From NCBI GenBank assembly GCA_043421945.1, contig JBHOGO010000061.1, positions 1-28,093 of the forward strand: a stretch of 28,093 bases of DNA, read 5' to 3'. Under the pieces are notes generated by a model, which saw nothing but the letters and a program-made list of their open reading frames with translations, was not told where the DNA came from and searched no databases. Positions 15,081 through 23,403 of this stretch are shown piece by piece. Each line of letters begins with the position of its first letter. Position 1 is the stretch's first letter. This DNA comes from Thaumasiovibrio sp043421945 (GTDB taxonomy: Bacteria; Pseudomonadota; Gammaproteobacteria; Enterobacterales; Vibrionaceae). The translations under genes and the position numbers were made by a program.

Positions 15081-18000
15081 ATGGTTGGCTTTCACTGGTT
15101 AAATAGGCTGTCGGTAAAAGCCAAACTGACCATTTTACTTGCCCTGCCGCTGAGCCTTGCCGCATTATTGTCATTTAGTGTGTTTAGTTCTCTTGAAAAA
15201 CAGTTGGCTAGCTTACAGACCATCAAGGGAAGTTTACACTTTGTCGAGTCGATGTCATCGATGTATGGCATCGCGCATGACTCAAGATCAACCAATTCAT
15301 TTACCAGCCTTGATTCTATTCATGACCAACAGCTGAACTTGATCCCTGCTGCTTTTCCATCGCAGGATGCCACTTTTGTACAAGAAAGCGTTGATGAGCT
15401 GTTTGAAATAGCTCAAATGCTCACGGAAACAACCGACATTCTCGAATTAAGTGATTTGTCTGAGTGGCTTGCTGGCGCCTACACGCAGCTCTTTTTCATG
15501 CTAGAGAAAGAGCCGATTAATAGTGGTATAGCGGTTGTTGAAGGGCACTATAAAGCACTATTGGAACTCAATTGGTTACGATTTTGGGCAGCAGAGGAAA
15601 ACTGGTCACTTCACATATTGATTGATGAAGGTAGCACGTTTCAGAACGAAGCGGGAACCCTGGCTGAGTTTCATAATACTCTGACGTCGTTTATCGAAAA
15701 TCAGCAGCTTTACATTAATCGCTTTGTTGCGTTAAATGCTGATGCCACACAGGTAGACCTCCTACTCGAGACATTTACAAACCCGGCATTTCAACAAAGC
15801 TTTGAATTTCGCCAAGCACTTCTTGAAAGCACAGAGTTATCACTTGATGATGAAGCGAAAAGGCTCGGTTTTCTGGCGTTGGATAAACGCTTGGACTTGA
15901 TCGCAGAGGTGGCTAGCGTGATAGAGTCTCAGTTATCAGAAGAGGTGGAAACGCTAGTCAATCAATATGAATTCCAACAACGGCTATTTTTGATAGGCTT
16001 AGCATTATTATCAGCAGTGACGGTATTCGTTGGTATTAGTCTATCGAAACGAATTGCGAATAAACTCTCTGATATTCTCGCCTTTTTAGAAAATATTGAG
16101 CACACCGATAAAGAGCTCATTCCTTTAACGGTTGATGGGAGTGATGAGCTGAGTACTTTCTCAATGCGTGTTAACACGTTAGCTGAAGAGCGAATTGAGA
16201 GCCAGCAAAGAATATTCCAATCAAAAGAAGAAGCGATTGCCGCCCGTGATAAAGCGGAGTTGGCGAGTAAAGCAAAAAGTAGTTTCTTAGCGAATATGTC
16301 CCATGAAATAAGGACGCCATTAAATGGCGTGATAGGGATTTCTGAAGTCCTCTCTGAAACTGACTTAAGCGCGACCCAGAAAGATTACGTTGATACGATA
16401 GAAACTTCGTCTCAATTGCTGCTCAGTTTAATCAATGACATCTTAGATTTTTCTAAAATTGAGTCTGGGATGCTCTTAATTTCGCATCACCAGACATTGA
16501 TTCGAGAATCCTTATTCGACATCGCAGCTATTGTGGCTCCAAAGGTTGCAGAGAAGGAGCTTTCGATTGAAGTTGATGTTTCTAGTGACTTTCCATACCG
16601 AATTATGGTTGATGATCATCGGTTAAGGCAGGTGCTGATGAACTTTATGTCGAATGCAGTCAAGTTCACAGAGAAAGGTGGCGTAACGCTAGGCGCTAAG
16701 GTACTCGATCTCAATGGCAATATAGCGATGCTGCGATTTTCGGTGACTGATAGCGGTATTGGTATTGATGCCGATAAACAAGACAAGATTTTCAATGCCT
16801 TCGCACAAGAAGATGATTCAACGACACGACAGTTTGGTGGGACGGGGCTTGGCCTTGCTATTAGTACTGAACTTATTGAGTTGATGGGAGGCAGGATTCA
16901 GCTTAACTCGGAGAAAGGTCGTGGCAGTACTTTCTTCTTTGACCTAGAGCTAGAGATTATCGATAGTCATCACGTCGCGGTTGGTGACACAAGTACCTTA
17001 TCTGTCCATTTAATGGGAGAGCCAAGTACTCTACGAGATAAGCTCATCGATGAACTTAACTTTTATGATATCGAGATTAAATCAATACTGCGTGACCCAA
17101 GTGAACTGAGTTCAGACGATCCTGTTGACGCCATCGTCTTAGTCCAAGAGGATATAGAATCTGCGATTTCTCATTGCGGCACCTTGAAAAATGCGCACCC
17201 AACTTTACCTATTTGCCTTGTTAGATCCTATCATCAGAAGCAATACGACTATGGTAGTGAAATTCAGGGGCTAATCGGCTATCCATTGTTGGGTAATCGG
17301 CTTGTTAAAGCGATTCGCTCTGCGTCAACCAAACTCATGCATGCCGCATCAAATATTGACAGCGGAAAAGCATCAGCAGTAATCGAACGCCGTGCCTTAC
17401 TTGTGGAAGATAATCCCGTAAATCAAAAAGTGGCGACGGTTAATGTTCACAAGTTGGGTTATGAGTGTGATATCGCTAATAACGGATTAGAAGCCGTTAA
17501 TATGTTCAAAGAGAATCCAAGTTACGCCTTTATTCTCATGGACTGTATGATGCCAGTGTTGGATGGATTCGAGGCGACGAAACAGATAAGAGAGCAGGAA
17601 GCGAAATTAAATGCTGGTCGTATTCCTATTATTGCGATGACGGCAAGCGTTATTGATGATGATATTCAACGATGCTTTGATGTTGGCATGGATGAATACG
17701 TTCCTAAACCATTTAAAGCCGATTTTTTAAAGGATAAAGTCGAGCGCTTAATCAAAGAAGAGATACCGGTGGTTTGGTCACCGTCAGCACAAAAAAATAA
17801 ACCGGATGCTCCATCAGCGTCTGCTCAACCGAGTAAACCGGGTATCAAGATCCTTTTGGTAGAGGATAATAAAATAAATCAGAAAGTGGCAAGTATGCAC
17901 TTACAAAATGCAGGCTATGCGTATGATATCGCCAATGATGGTCAAGAAGCGGTTGATGCCATAGTGGGTGGTAACAAATACTCGCTGATCCTTATGGACT

Positions 18001-18218
18001 GTATGATGCCTAATAAAGATGGCTTTGAAGCAACGGCTGATATTAGAGGGTTTGAAGTAGAAAACCGTTTAGAACGGGTCCCTATCATCGCATTGACTGC
18101 CAGTGTGATAGACGATGATATACAGCGCTGCTTTGATATGGGTATGGATGAATACTTATCGAAACCCGTCAAACGCGATAACCTTATTGATAAAATTGTT
18201 CGGTATGTTGAAGCGTGA
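15081..18218 (+). CDS. Hybrid sensor histidine kinase with one degenerate and two intact receiver domains
   Basis: A 1045-residue inner-membrane kinase. Helix 1 is about 14-34 and helix 2 about 300-320. Between them lies an all-helical periplasmic sensor that resembles a NIT (nitrate/nitrite-sensing-like) four-helix domain, for example QLYINRFVALNAD. A HAMP-like linker leads to HisKA (FLANMSHEIRTPLNGV, His408) and HATPase_c (NAVKFTEKGG, DSGIGI, GGTGLGLAIS). About 633-756 form a receiver-like fold without the phosphoacceptor Asp or the conserved Lys. Receivers with Asp821 and Asp973 follow, both reading LMDCMMP and ending SVIDDDIQRCFD-GMDEY--KP. There is no Hpt or output domain, so a separate Hpt protein is needed. 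AAGGAG precedes the ATG. The PstS-like/porin pair upstream probably belongs to the same sensory function. Confidence 0.92.
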   Translation: MVGFHWLNRLSVKAKLTILLALPLSLAALLSFSVFSSLEKQLASLQTIKGSLHFVESMSSMYGIAHDSRSTNSFTSLDSIHDQQLNLIPAAFPSQDATFVQESVDELFEIAQMLTETTDILELSDLSEWLAGAYTQLFFMLEKEPINSGIAVVEGHYKALLELNWLRFWAAEENWSLHILIDEGSTFQNEAGTLAEFHNTLTSFIENQQLYINRFVALNADATQVDLLLETFTNPAFQQSFEFRQALLESTELSLDDEAKRLGFLALDKRLDLIAEVASVIESQLSEEVETLVNQYEFQQRLFLIGLALLSAVTVFVGISLSKRIANKLSDILAFLENIEHTDKELIPLTVDGSDELSTFSMRVNTLAEERIESQQRIFQSKEEAIAARDKAELASKAKSSFLANMSHEIRTPLNGVIGISEVLSETDLSATQKDYVDTIETSSQLLLSLINDILDFSKIESGMLLISHHQTLIRESLFDIAAIVAPKVAEKELSIEVDVSSDFPYRIMVDDHRLRQVLMNFMSNAVKFTEKGGVTLGAKVLDLNGNIAMLRFSVTDSGIGIDADKQDKIFNAFAQEDDSTTRQFGGTGLGLAISTELIELMGGRIQLNSEKGRGSTFFFDLELEIIDSHHVAVGDTSTLSVHLMGEPSTLRDKLIDELNFYDIEIKSILRDPSELSSDDPVDAIVLVQEDIESAISHCGTLKNAHPTLPICLVRSYHQKQYDYGSEIQGLIGYPLLGNRLVKAIRSASTKLMHAASNIDSGKASAVIERRALLVEDNPVNQKVATVNVHKLGYECDIANNGLEAVNMFKENPSYAFILMDCMMPVLDGFEATKQIREQEAKLNAGRIPIIAMTASVIDDDIQRCFDVGMDEYVPKPFKADFLKDKVERLIKEEIPVVWSPSAQKNKPDAPSASAQPSKPGIKILLVEDNKINQKVASMHLQNAGYAYDIANDGQEAVDAIVGGNKYSLILMDCMMPNKDGFEATADIRGFEVENRLERVPIIALTASVIDDDIQRCFDMGMDEYLSKPVKRDNLIDKIVRYVEA

Positions 18219-18295
18219 GGTTAGTTGATTAACTCATGTTGATGGAGTTGTAAGGTATGGTGGTATTCATAATCATCCTGAGCGACCTTTTGGAT

Positions 18296-18325
18296 ACGGT
18301 GTAGGTTCTCAGTCACCTACACCGT
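18296..18325. terminator. Bidirectional-type hairpin between the hybrid kinase and tsx
   Basis: Perfect 11-bp stem ACGGTGTAGGT / ACCTACACCGT with an 8-base loop, lying between two convergent genes, 20 bases from the tsx stop. Neither side has a long T-run. Its place suggests termination for both. Confidence 0.6.
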
Positions 18326-18345
18326 TGGACTAAATACTTAGAAGG

Positions 18346-19101
18346 TTAGAACATGTAAGCTAAACGATAAATTAGGATATCACCGTAGCCATCTGCACCT
18401 AGCTTATTGTGGTAATAGCGATACATGACTGTCGCATTGACTAAATCGGTGATATTCCAGCCCAAGTTCAACCCACCGTTGACCCCTGTTGTACCGTAAT
18501 TGTTATCACCGTACACATCATCTCTGAACAACTCGATCTCGGTCCAGTTGGTTAGCATGAGAGACTGTCCGAAGGCTTCGAATACGTATCCTGCACTCCA
18601 GCCAACAGTACCGCCGTTAAAGCCGTTGAAATCTGGTGTTTTATTAAAGTCGTTGCGAACATTGGTGTAGTTTGCCGCTACCCAAGGTGTAAACCACCAA
18701 CCGTTACCACCGATGGCTGTGTAACCAAATCCAAGGAAGTTATTGGTCTCTTTGATCGCTGGCGATTGTGAACTATATACTTTACCAAACAGGCTGAAGT
18801 CAGTATCACCGAGATAAACGTGGCTTTGTAGGCTCATTGTTGCGCCTTGCTCACCACTGTCTTTATCGATGTTTTCGAAATCGTAGAAGCCGAATAACTC
18901 ACCCCATTCGAAATTTAAGCCACCTTCAATACCGACAAGTGCTTGAGTGAAATCACTATCCGTAGTGCCATGCCCCCAATCTTGATAGTCGAGATGAATA
19001 TTTCCCCAACCAGAATATTCACCAGCAAGCGCATGGCCTGATAATGCGATACAAGAAAGGAGGGTTGAGGCAATTAGACCGGTCTTAGCCCATTTATTCA
19101 T
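18346..19101 (-). CDS. tsx: Nucleoside-specific outer-membrane channel, Tsx/OmpK family
   Basis: A 251-residue outer-membrane barrel that lets nucleosides through the outer membrane; the Vibrio relative OmpK is also a phage receptor. Signal peptide about 1-25 (ending ALA before Gly). The mature start EYSGWGNIHLDYQDWG, the internal FGFYDFENIDK, GWWFTPWVAANYT and the final RLAYMF are typical of the family. ATG 19101 with AAAGGT is preferred to an upstream in-frame ATG at 19155, which would spoil the signal peptide. It follows nupC on the same strand after 246 bases with a hairpin between, so it probably has its own promoter, while serving the same pathway. Confidence 0.9.
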   Translation of the reverse strand: MNKWAKTGLIASTLLSCIALSGHALAGEYSGWGNIHLDYQDWGHGTTDSDFTQALVGIEGGLNFEWGELFGFYDFENIDKDSGEQGATMSLQSHVYLGDTDFSLFGKVYSSQSPAIKETNNFLGFGYTAIGGNGWWFTPWVAANYTNVRNDFNKTPDFNGFNGGTVGWSAGYVFEAFGQSLMLTNWTEIELFRDDVYGDNNYGTTGVNGGLNLGWNITDLVNATVMYRYYHNKLGADGYGDILIYRLAYMF

Positions 19102-19279
19102 AGTGATACCTTTATTAATTGTGATATTCAGACGTAGTATTTCCCCCTCGTTCAATGAAGTAGGGAGAAAAATAAATAGTGTGTACTTGCTAACTTAATG
19201 GTTTTTAGTCATAGGAGTTACGATGTTTGACTGTTCGTTAGGGGTTACCTTAGTGATCGGTGGCTAGGAGAGGCTAGGG

Positions 19280-19303
19280 CAGCGGTACGTCACTGTACCG
19301 CTG
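19280..19303 (-). terminator. Hairpin after the nupC-like gene
   Basis: CAGCGGTAC and GTACCGCTG (9 bp) with loop GTCACT, 45 bases past the transporter stop codon. No T-run follows on the minus strand. It may protect the 3' end or attenuate transcription into tsx. Confidence 0.5.
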
Positions 19304-19347
19304 AGGAACCTTTAGCTTAAAAGAGCAATCTAACGTTAAGCAAGGCG

Positions 19348-20568
19348 CTAACTTAATGAAAGGAACAAGCCAGTAAGTGCAGCACTCATTAAGTTCGCAA
19401 GGGTGGCGGCTAAAATAACGCGTGTACCCATCGAGGCAATGAACGGTTTTTTCTCGGGAACAATGGTACCGAGTACTCCGATCATTGCGGCTGGAGCGGA
19501 TAAATTTGCAAACCCAGCCAGTGCCATTGTGACAACGGCTTGAGTATGAGGGGTAAGCGTTTCATGCACTTCAGAGAAACTCATAAAGGCCACGAACTCA
19601 TTGAGCACCAGTTTTTGGCCAAGGAAGTTACCTGCAATCATTATTTCGTTAAATGGAATGCCAAGTAGCGCAGCGATAGGCGCGAACAAGTAACCAAAGA
19701 TAACTTGTAAGGTGATGCCTTCAATCCCAACCAGGCTGAATACCGCGCCAAGCATACCGTTAAACATCGCAATCAGGGCAATCAAAGCGAGAAGCATGAC
19801 ACCGATTGCGGCGGCCATTTTTAGGCCGCTGAAAGCACCGCTTGTGGCAGCTTCGATGATATTGATTGGTTTCTCTTCATCTTGATAGATATCAAGGTCA
19901 ACGTCGACAGGCTCTTCTGTCTCAGGAAACATCAATTTTGCGAACAGTAGACCGGCCGGTGCTGACATAAAGGCGGCAGAAACGAGGTATTTGATCTCAA
20001 TTCCCATCCCCGCAAAACCAACTAATACCGAGCCTGCAATAGAGGCGAAACCGCCAGTCATGAGGGCAAAGAGCTCTGATTTTGTCATTTTGGGCGCATA
20101 AGGCTTCATCATGACGAAGACATCGGTATTGCCAATGAATATGTTTGCTGCTGCCGCTGTTGATTCAGCTTGAGAGGTACCAAGGACTTTTTGTACGCCT
20201 ATCCCGATATAGCGGACAACGCGTTGCATGATGCCAAGGTAATAAAGAACAGACATCAACGCGCTAAAAAAGATAATGATCGGTAAAACGTGAATCGCGA
20301 AAATGAATCCAGAGCTAAAGGCACCAAGATCACCGAACAAAAAGCGAATGCCCTCACCGGAGTAATCCATGATGGCACTAACACCATTAGAAACCCCAAT
20401 GAGAATCACTTGTCCAGCGGGGACAAAGAGAATGAATGCCGCAATACTTGCTTGTACGGCAAGCGCAATACCGACGGTGCGGTAGCGAATGGCACGGCGA
20501 TTATTAGAGGCGAGCCAGCCTATCGCGAGCAGCGTGATAATGCCCGCGAGTGTCATCAAAGTTTGCAT
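19348..20568 (-). CDS. Concentrative nucleoside transporter (CNT/NupC family) with altered pocket
   Basis: A 406-residue inner-membrane symporter that brings nucleosides in with Na+ or H+. It has the CNT order: N-terminal helices, a re-entrant region, GTSQAES (130-136), ANIFIGNTD (141-149), KMTKSELFALMTGGFASIAGS, LVLNEFVAF with Glu324, and FANLSAPAAMIG (353-364). The nucleoside-binding motif is normally GQ(T/S)E followed by APL; here it is GNTD followed by VFV. The normally conserved NxSS reads NLSA (Asn355, Ala358). The key Glu324 and Asn355 are kept. AAGGAC precedes the ATG, nine bases after the nucleoside hydrolase gene, so it is the third gene of that operon. It is a CNT protein, but the exact nucleoside is uncertain. 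Confidence 0.9.
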   Translation of the reverse strand: MQTLMTLAGIITLLAIGWLASNNRRAIRYRTVGIALAVQASIAAFILFVPAGQVILIGVSNGVSAIMDYSGEGIRFLFGDLGAFSSGFIFAIHVLPIIIFFSALMSVLYYLGIMQRVVRYIGIGVQKVLGTSQAESTAAAANIFIGNTDVFVMMKPYAPKMTKSELFALMTGGFASIAGSVLVGFAGMGIEIKYLVSAAFMSAPAGLLFAKLMFPETEEPVDVDLDIYQDEEKPINIIEAATSGAFSGLKMAAAIGVMLLALIALIAMFNGMLGAVFSLVGIEGITLQVIFGYLFAPIAALLGIPFNEIMIAGNFLGQKLVLNEFVAFMSFSEVHETLTPHTQAVVTMALAGFANLSAPAAMIGVLGTIVPEKKPFIASMGTRVILAATLANLMSAALTGLFLSLS

Positions 20569-20577
20569 TCTTTGTCC

Positions 20578-21549
20578 TTATGCGTGAATCAGTTGGGTGA
20601 AAAGGTCGACGAACAAGGCGTCGCGGTTAATGAACTTAACCACACGAATGGGATGGCGGCGATCGTCATATGACCAAGTCAGGTTATCGTTGAGGATTGG
20701 TGATGCATTCAAGGTTGTGGTGTACCAGTCGGCATCCAACAAATAGCCCACAGGCGCGATATCCCAGATTACTTTACGGTTAGCAAAACCAATCCAAGGG
20801 CATTTAGGTGCTTCTTTCGCAAGATAATCACCAATAGCACTTGTCCCTAATAAGTAGTGTTGAATCTCAGGGACAGAACTCGCGAGCGTTGCCGTGACAC
20901 CCATGCACGGGAAGAGGGTAAGTGGTACGCCAGAGTCTAGAAGAACACGACTTGCATCGATATCTTGTAGCAAATTAAACTCTTCAGTATTTTTCCAATC
21001 GAAGCTATGTCCACCTAGCCATAAGACATGAATTTTATGAACGATGGAAGGATCCGCGAGCAATGCATGGGCGATGTTTGTCGGTGCACCAATACTGATG
21101 ACTTGCAGTGTGCCTTCGCACTGATGAGCACGTTGGATGAGGTCTTCTACCGCAGCAGAGCGTTCAGGTTGTTGGCTATCTTTGACGTAGCATGTCGACC
21201 CTTTGAATATAGCGGGTTGATTTGTCACAGGTACACGTTCGAGGACGCGCTCGATCTCTTCATAGCTCAGAGTCATGCCGACTTCAGCTTCAGAAACGGC
21301 CTCGTGAGAGTCGTTGAACATAGAGTTTGTAAACGGGGCTGCGTATATCGCCTGCAGATCAAGACGATCATTACGTAATAGTGCCCAAGCTATCGCGAAC
21401 TGATCATCAATTTCGTTGAAGGTATCGCTGTCGATAACGGTGGCAATGCGTCCTGTTGTTGGTACATCCATATTCTGAATTCGTTGCGTTAAGCTGAGTA
21501 ACGGAAACGTTTGCGTCATATGGGTCAATGTAAGTGTTTTCGTTGTCAT
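20578..21549 (-). CDS. Nucleoside hydrolase (IUNH family), variant active site
   Basis: A 323-residue N-ribohydrolase splitting a ribonucleoside into base and ribose. The calcium-binding N-terminal motif reads VIDSDTFNEIDDQFA (Asp40, Asp42, Asp48, Asp49), two residues longer than the classical DxDPGxDD. ISIGAPTNIA (151-160), WLGGH (177-181) and EEFNLLQDIDAS (189-200) are the other family marks. The C-terminal calcium Asp is Asp263 in VIWDIAPVGYLL; the position before it, usually His, is Trp. A subgroup with NEIDDQFA is known to me from other bacteria, so this is a recognised but less-studied branch. The start overlaps the kinase stop (TAATG) with AAGGGAG six bases upstream, so translation is coupled. 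Confidence 0.88.
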   Translation of the reverse strand: MTTKTLTLTHMTQTFPLLSLTQRIQNMDVPTTGRIATVIDSDTFNEIDDQFAIAWALLRNDRLDLQAIYAAPFTNSMFNDSHEAVSEAEVGMTLSYEEIERVLERVPVTNQPAIFKGSTCYVKDSQQPERSAAVEDLIQRAHQCEGTLQVISIGAPTNIAHALLADPSIVHKIHVLWLGGHSFDWKNTEEFNLLQDIDASRVLLDSGVPLTLFPCMGVTATLASSVPEIQHYLLGTSAIGDYLAKEAPKCPWIGFANRKVIWDIAPVGYLLDADWYTTTLNASPILNDNLTWSYDDRRHPIRVVKFINRDALFVDLFTQLIHA

Positions 21550-22763
21550 TACATACTCCCTTGGGTGAGTAAACGAGCTTCAACAAGGGAAGCTTCTGGC
21601 ATGTTGGATGCACCTTTACGTTCAACGGCTAATGAGGCGTACGCAGAGGCATATTTGATGGCGTAATCGAGAGGTTGGTTATTGGCTAGGCTAGCGGCTA
21701 AGGCGCCATTGAATGAATCACCAGCCCCAGAAGTGTCGGTGACGGCAGCTTTAAAAGGGGCAAAATGACGGTGCTCTGAGCCATCAAACAACAACGCGCC
21801 ACGGCTTCCCAGCGTGATGAGTACAGCGCGTACCCCCATTTTATGTATGGCTTCGGCAGCAACTTTTGCTGATGAGAGATCAACAACTTCCACACCTGAT
21901 AGATCCTGCGCTTCAGTCTCGTTAGGGGTGATGATATCGACAAGATGCAAGATAGACCTCACTTCTTCGTGATAAGGCGCTGGATTAACGATCACTAACG
22001 ATTGTGTCGCACTGGCGCATTCTACAGCCGCCTTTGTTGCTGAGAAGTTGTTTTCTAACTGAGTAAGAAAGACACGGCTATCTTGAATCAAGGCAAACTC
22101 ATTATTGATTTCATCATCACTAATCTGTTTGTTAGCGCCTAAATCGATGGCGATAAAGTTCTCGCCTGAATTTTGTGACACAAAGATTAAAGCATTGCCT
22201 GTTGGTTTGCTCTCAGACTCTAAAACCGTAAATGAGTGGATGTTCGTCGAAGAGAAGTAGCTACGTGCCTTCGCTCCTAATTCATCTTTACCAATTTTCA
22301 CGGTTAAATGAACATTGCCATTTACTTGTGAGGCAGCAGTCGCTTGATTTGAACCTTTACCACCTGCATGGAAATCTGTCCCGAGAGAATGGATGGTTTG
22401 TCCTTTCTTAGGGAAGTCGGCAACTTCAGAGACGATATCAATATTGAACGAACCTAAGACATAGACACCATGCTGCTTTTGGGGAGGTATCGTGGCATTG
22501 GACCTGCCACCGTCATATTTTTCAGAAAGTGTTGTCATTATGTTTCTCATACCCACTTGCTTAAAGAATGCTTTTTTGTCGACCTCAACAAGTGTTGCGC
22601 CGCCAAAACGAAGGTTGGCAACGCCATTCTCTGAGAGTTGGAGGAGGTCGCGTCTAATTGTTCTATCTGTAACACCTAGTTGGCTAGCGAGTTCAGTGAC
22701 GGTTACCCGCTTATCGCGTAATAGCAGTGACCGAATAATATTGATTCGTTGTTGTTTACGCAT
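21549..22763 (-). CDS. DeoR-type DNA-binding domain fused to a ribokinase-like (PfkB) kinase
   Basis: A 404-residue two-part protein. Residues 1-57 form a DeoR-family winged helix (RINIIRSLLL, TVTELASQLGVTDRTIRRDL, the ENGV wing and GGATL). A linker rich in polar residues (58-96) leads to a full ribokinase domain (97-400): GSFNID, GGKGSNQA (134-141), NPAP (260-263), TPNETE (279-284) and the catalytic GAGDSFNG with Asp349. The kinase alone equals normal RbsK length. The expected reaction is ribose to ribose 5-phosphate, fitting the hydrolase downstream. The DNA-binding part may sense the kinase substrate and control this operon. ATG 22763 with AGGGG five bases upstream is chosen over an ATG at 22850. 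First gene of a three-gene operon. Confidence 0.92.
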   Translation of the reverse strand: MRKQQRINIIRSLLLRDKRVTVTELASQLGVTDRTIRRDLLQLSENGVANLRFGGATLVEVDKKAFFKQVGMRNIMTTLSEKYDGGRSNATIPPQKQHGVYVLGSFNIDIVSEVADFPKKGQTIHSLGTDFHAGGKGSNQATAASQVNGNVHLTVKIGKDELGAKARSYFSSTNIHSFTVLESESKPTGNALIFVSQNSGENFIAIDLGANKQISDDEINNEFALIQDSRVFLTQLENNFSATKAAVECASATQSLVIVNPAPYHEEVRSILHLVDIITPNETEAQDLSGVEVVDLSSAKVAAEAIHKMGVRAVLITLGSRGALLFDGSEHRHFAPFKAAVTDTSGAGDSFNGALAASLANNQPLDYAIKYASAYASLAVERKGASNMPEASLVEARLLTQGSM

Positions 22764-22842
22764 AGAGTCCCCTGATGTTGGATTAATCGTAAATAGATTT
22801 GTCCAATGATTCTTAAAGCCTTTACACAATTTTAAATCACAT

Positions 22843-22861
22843 TCGGACATTTTGTGTCCGA
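22843..22861. promoter_or_regulatory. Perfect palindrome upstream of the nucleoside operon, candidate operator
   Basis: TCGGACA and TGTCCGA (7 bp each) around TTTTG, 80-98 bases before the start of the regulator-kinase gene. It is the most symmetrical site in this intergenic region and could be the target of the fused DeoR-type domain. No second copy was found in front of tsx. Confidence 0.45.
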
Positions 22862-23016
22862 GTTGGTGGGTGGTTTATGCGCTGCGTTGCTCATTGTCGG
22901 AATCGTGCATGATGAAGGCATTGAGTCATTAAAATAGGTGCTTAATGTGATTGAGTGATCGAAAGGGTGGGCTCAATCGTATATCACACTTTATTTAGCC
23001 AGCAGCAGGCTCTCAA

Positions 23017-23232
23017 ATGAATAAAATTAGCCCTAAAGCACTGCTTCACAGTAAGTGGACCAAAATAAGAGTAGCAAACAAAGAGAAGCATTTTGTTGTC
23101 ACATCGGTGAGCTTCGACGACCAGCAGCGGGTGACGGAATGTATTATCAAAGCTGTATTGAGTGGTAATGAGTACGAGATTGAATGGCGGGAACTCAAAA
23201 ATTCAGAGGTTTGGATGCTGGGCTGGGCGTAG
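23017..23232 (+). CDS. TIGR02450/DUF2389 family small Trp-rich protein
   Basis: A 71-residue protein with the family pattern PKALLHSKWTKI (about 6-17), NKEKHFVVTSV (21-31) and EWRELKNSEVWMLGW near the end. It matches the conserved small tryptophan-rich proteins of gamma-proteobacteria described as TIGR02450. Four Trp in 71 residues. Function unknown; the family is small, soluble and usually monocistronic, as here. The ribosome-binding site is weak (AGG nine bases before the ATG). It stands between the nucleoside operon, divergent from it, and a convergent solute-binding protein gene. Confidence 0.85.
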   Translation: MNKISPKALLHSKWTKIRVANKEKHFVVTSVSFDDQQRVTECIIKAVLSGNEYEIEWRELKNSEVWMLGWA

Positions 23233-23291
23233 AGGTGAATACAAACTCTGTGAGCAGCTAAGGTGATGACATACCTCATCGACCTAACCTT

Positions 23292-23315
23292 GCCATCCTG
23301 AATACTCAGGGTGGC
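23292..23315. terminator. Hairpin between convergent genes
   Basis: GCCATCCTGA and TCAGGGTGGC pair (10 bp with one G-T) around ATAC. It lies between the TIGR02450 gene (+) and the solute-binding protein gene (-). No T-run is adjacent, so termination is probable only by position. Confidence 0.45.
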
Positions 23316-23403
23316 GCGGTGTTTAGAAGCTAGAGAGTGATTAAGCCTATTTATTCTCTAAGGCTAGACATTAGATAACTATGGTTGGGATACATCACAA
23401 TGT

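Noticed and set aside
18346..22763. Pseudouridine catabolism (PsuK/PsuG/PsuT) as the function of the nucleoside block
   Set aside because: No PsuG-type glycosidase is present; the hydrolase is of the IUNH family, so ordinary N-nucleoside cleavage is more likely.
22824..22846. Possible CRP site (TCACATT half) upstream of the nucleoside operon
   Set aside because: Only the right half matches; the left five bases do not match TGTGA at all.
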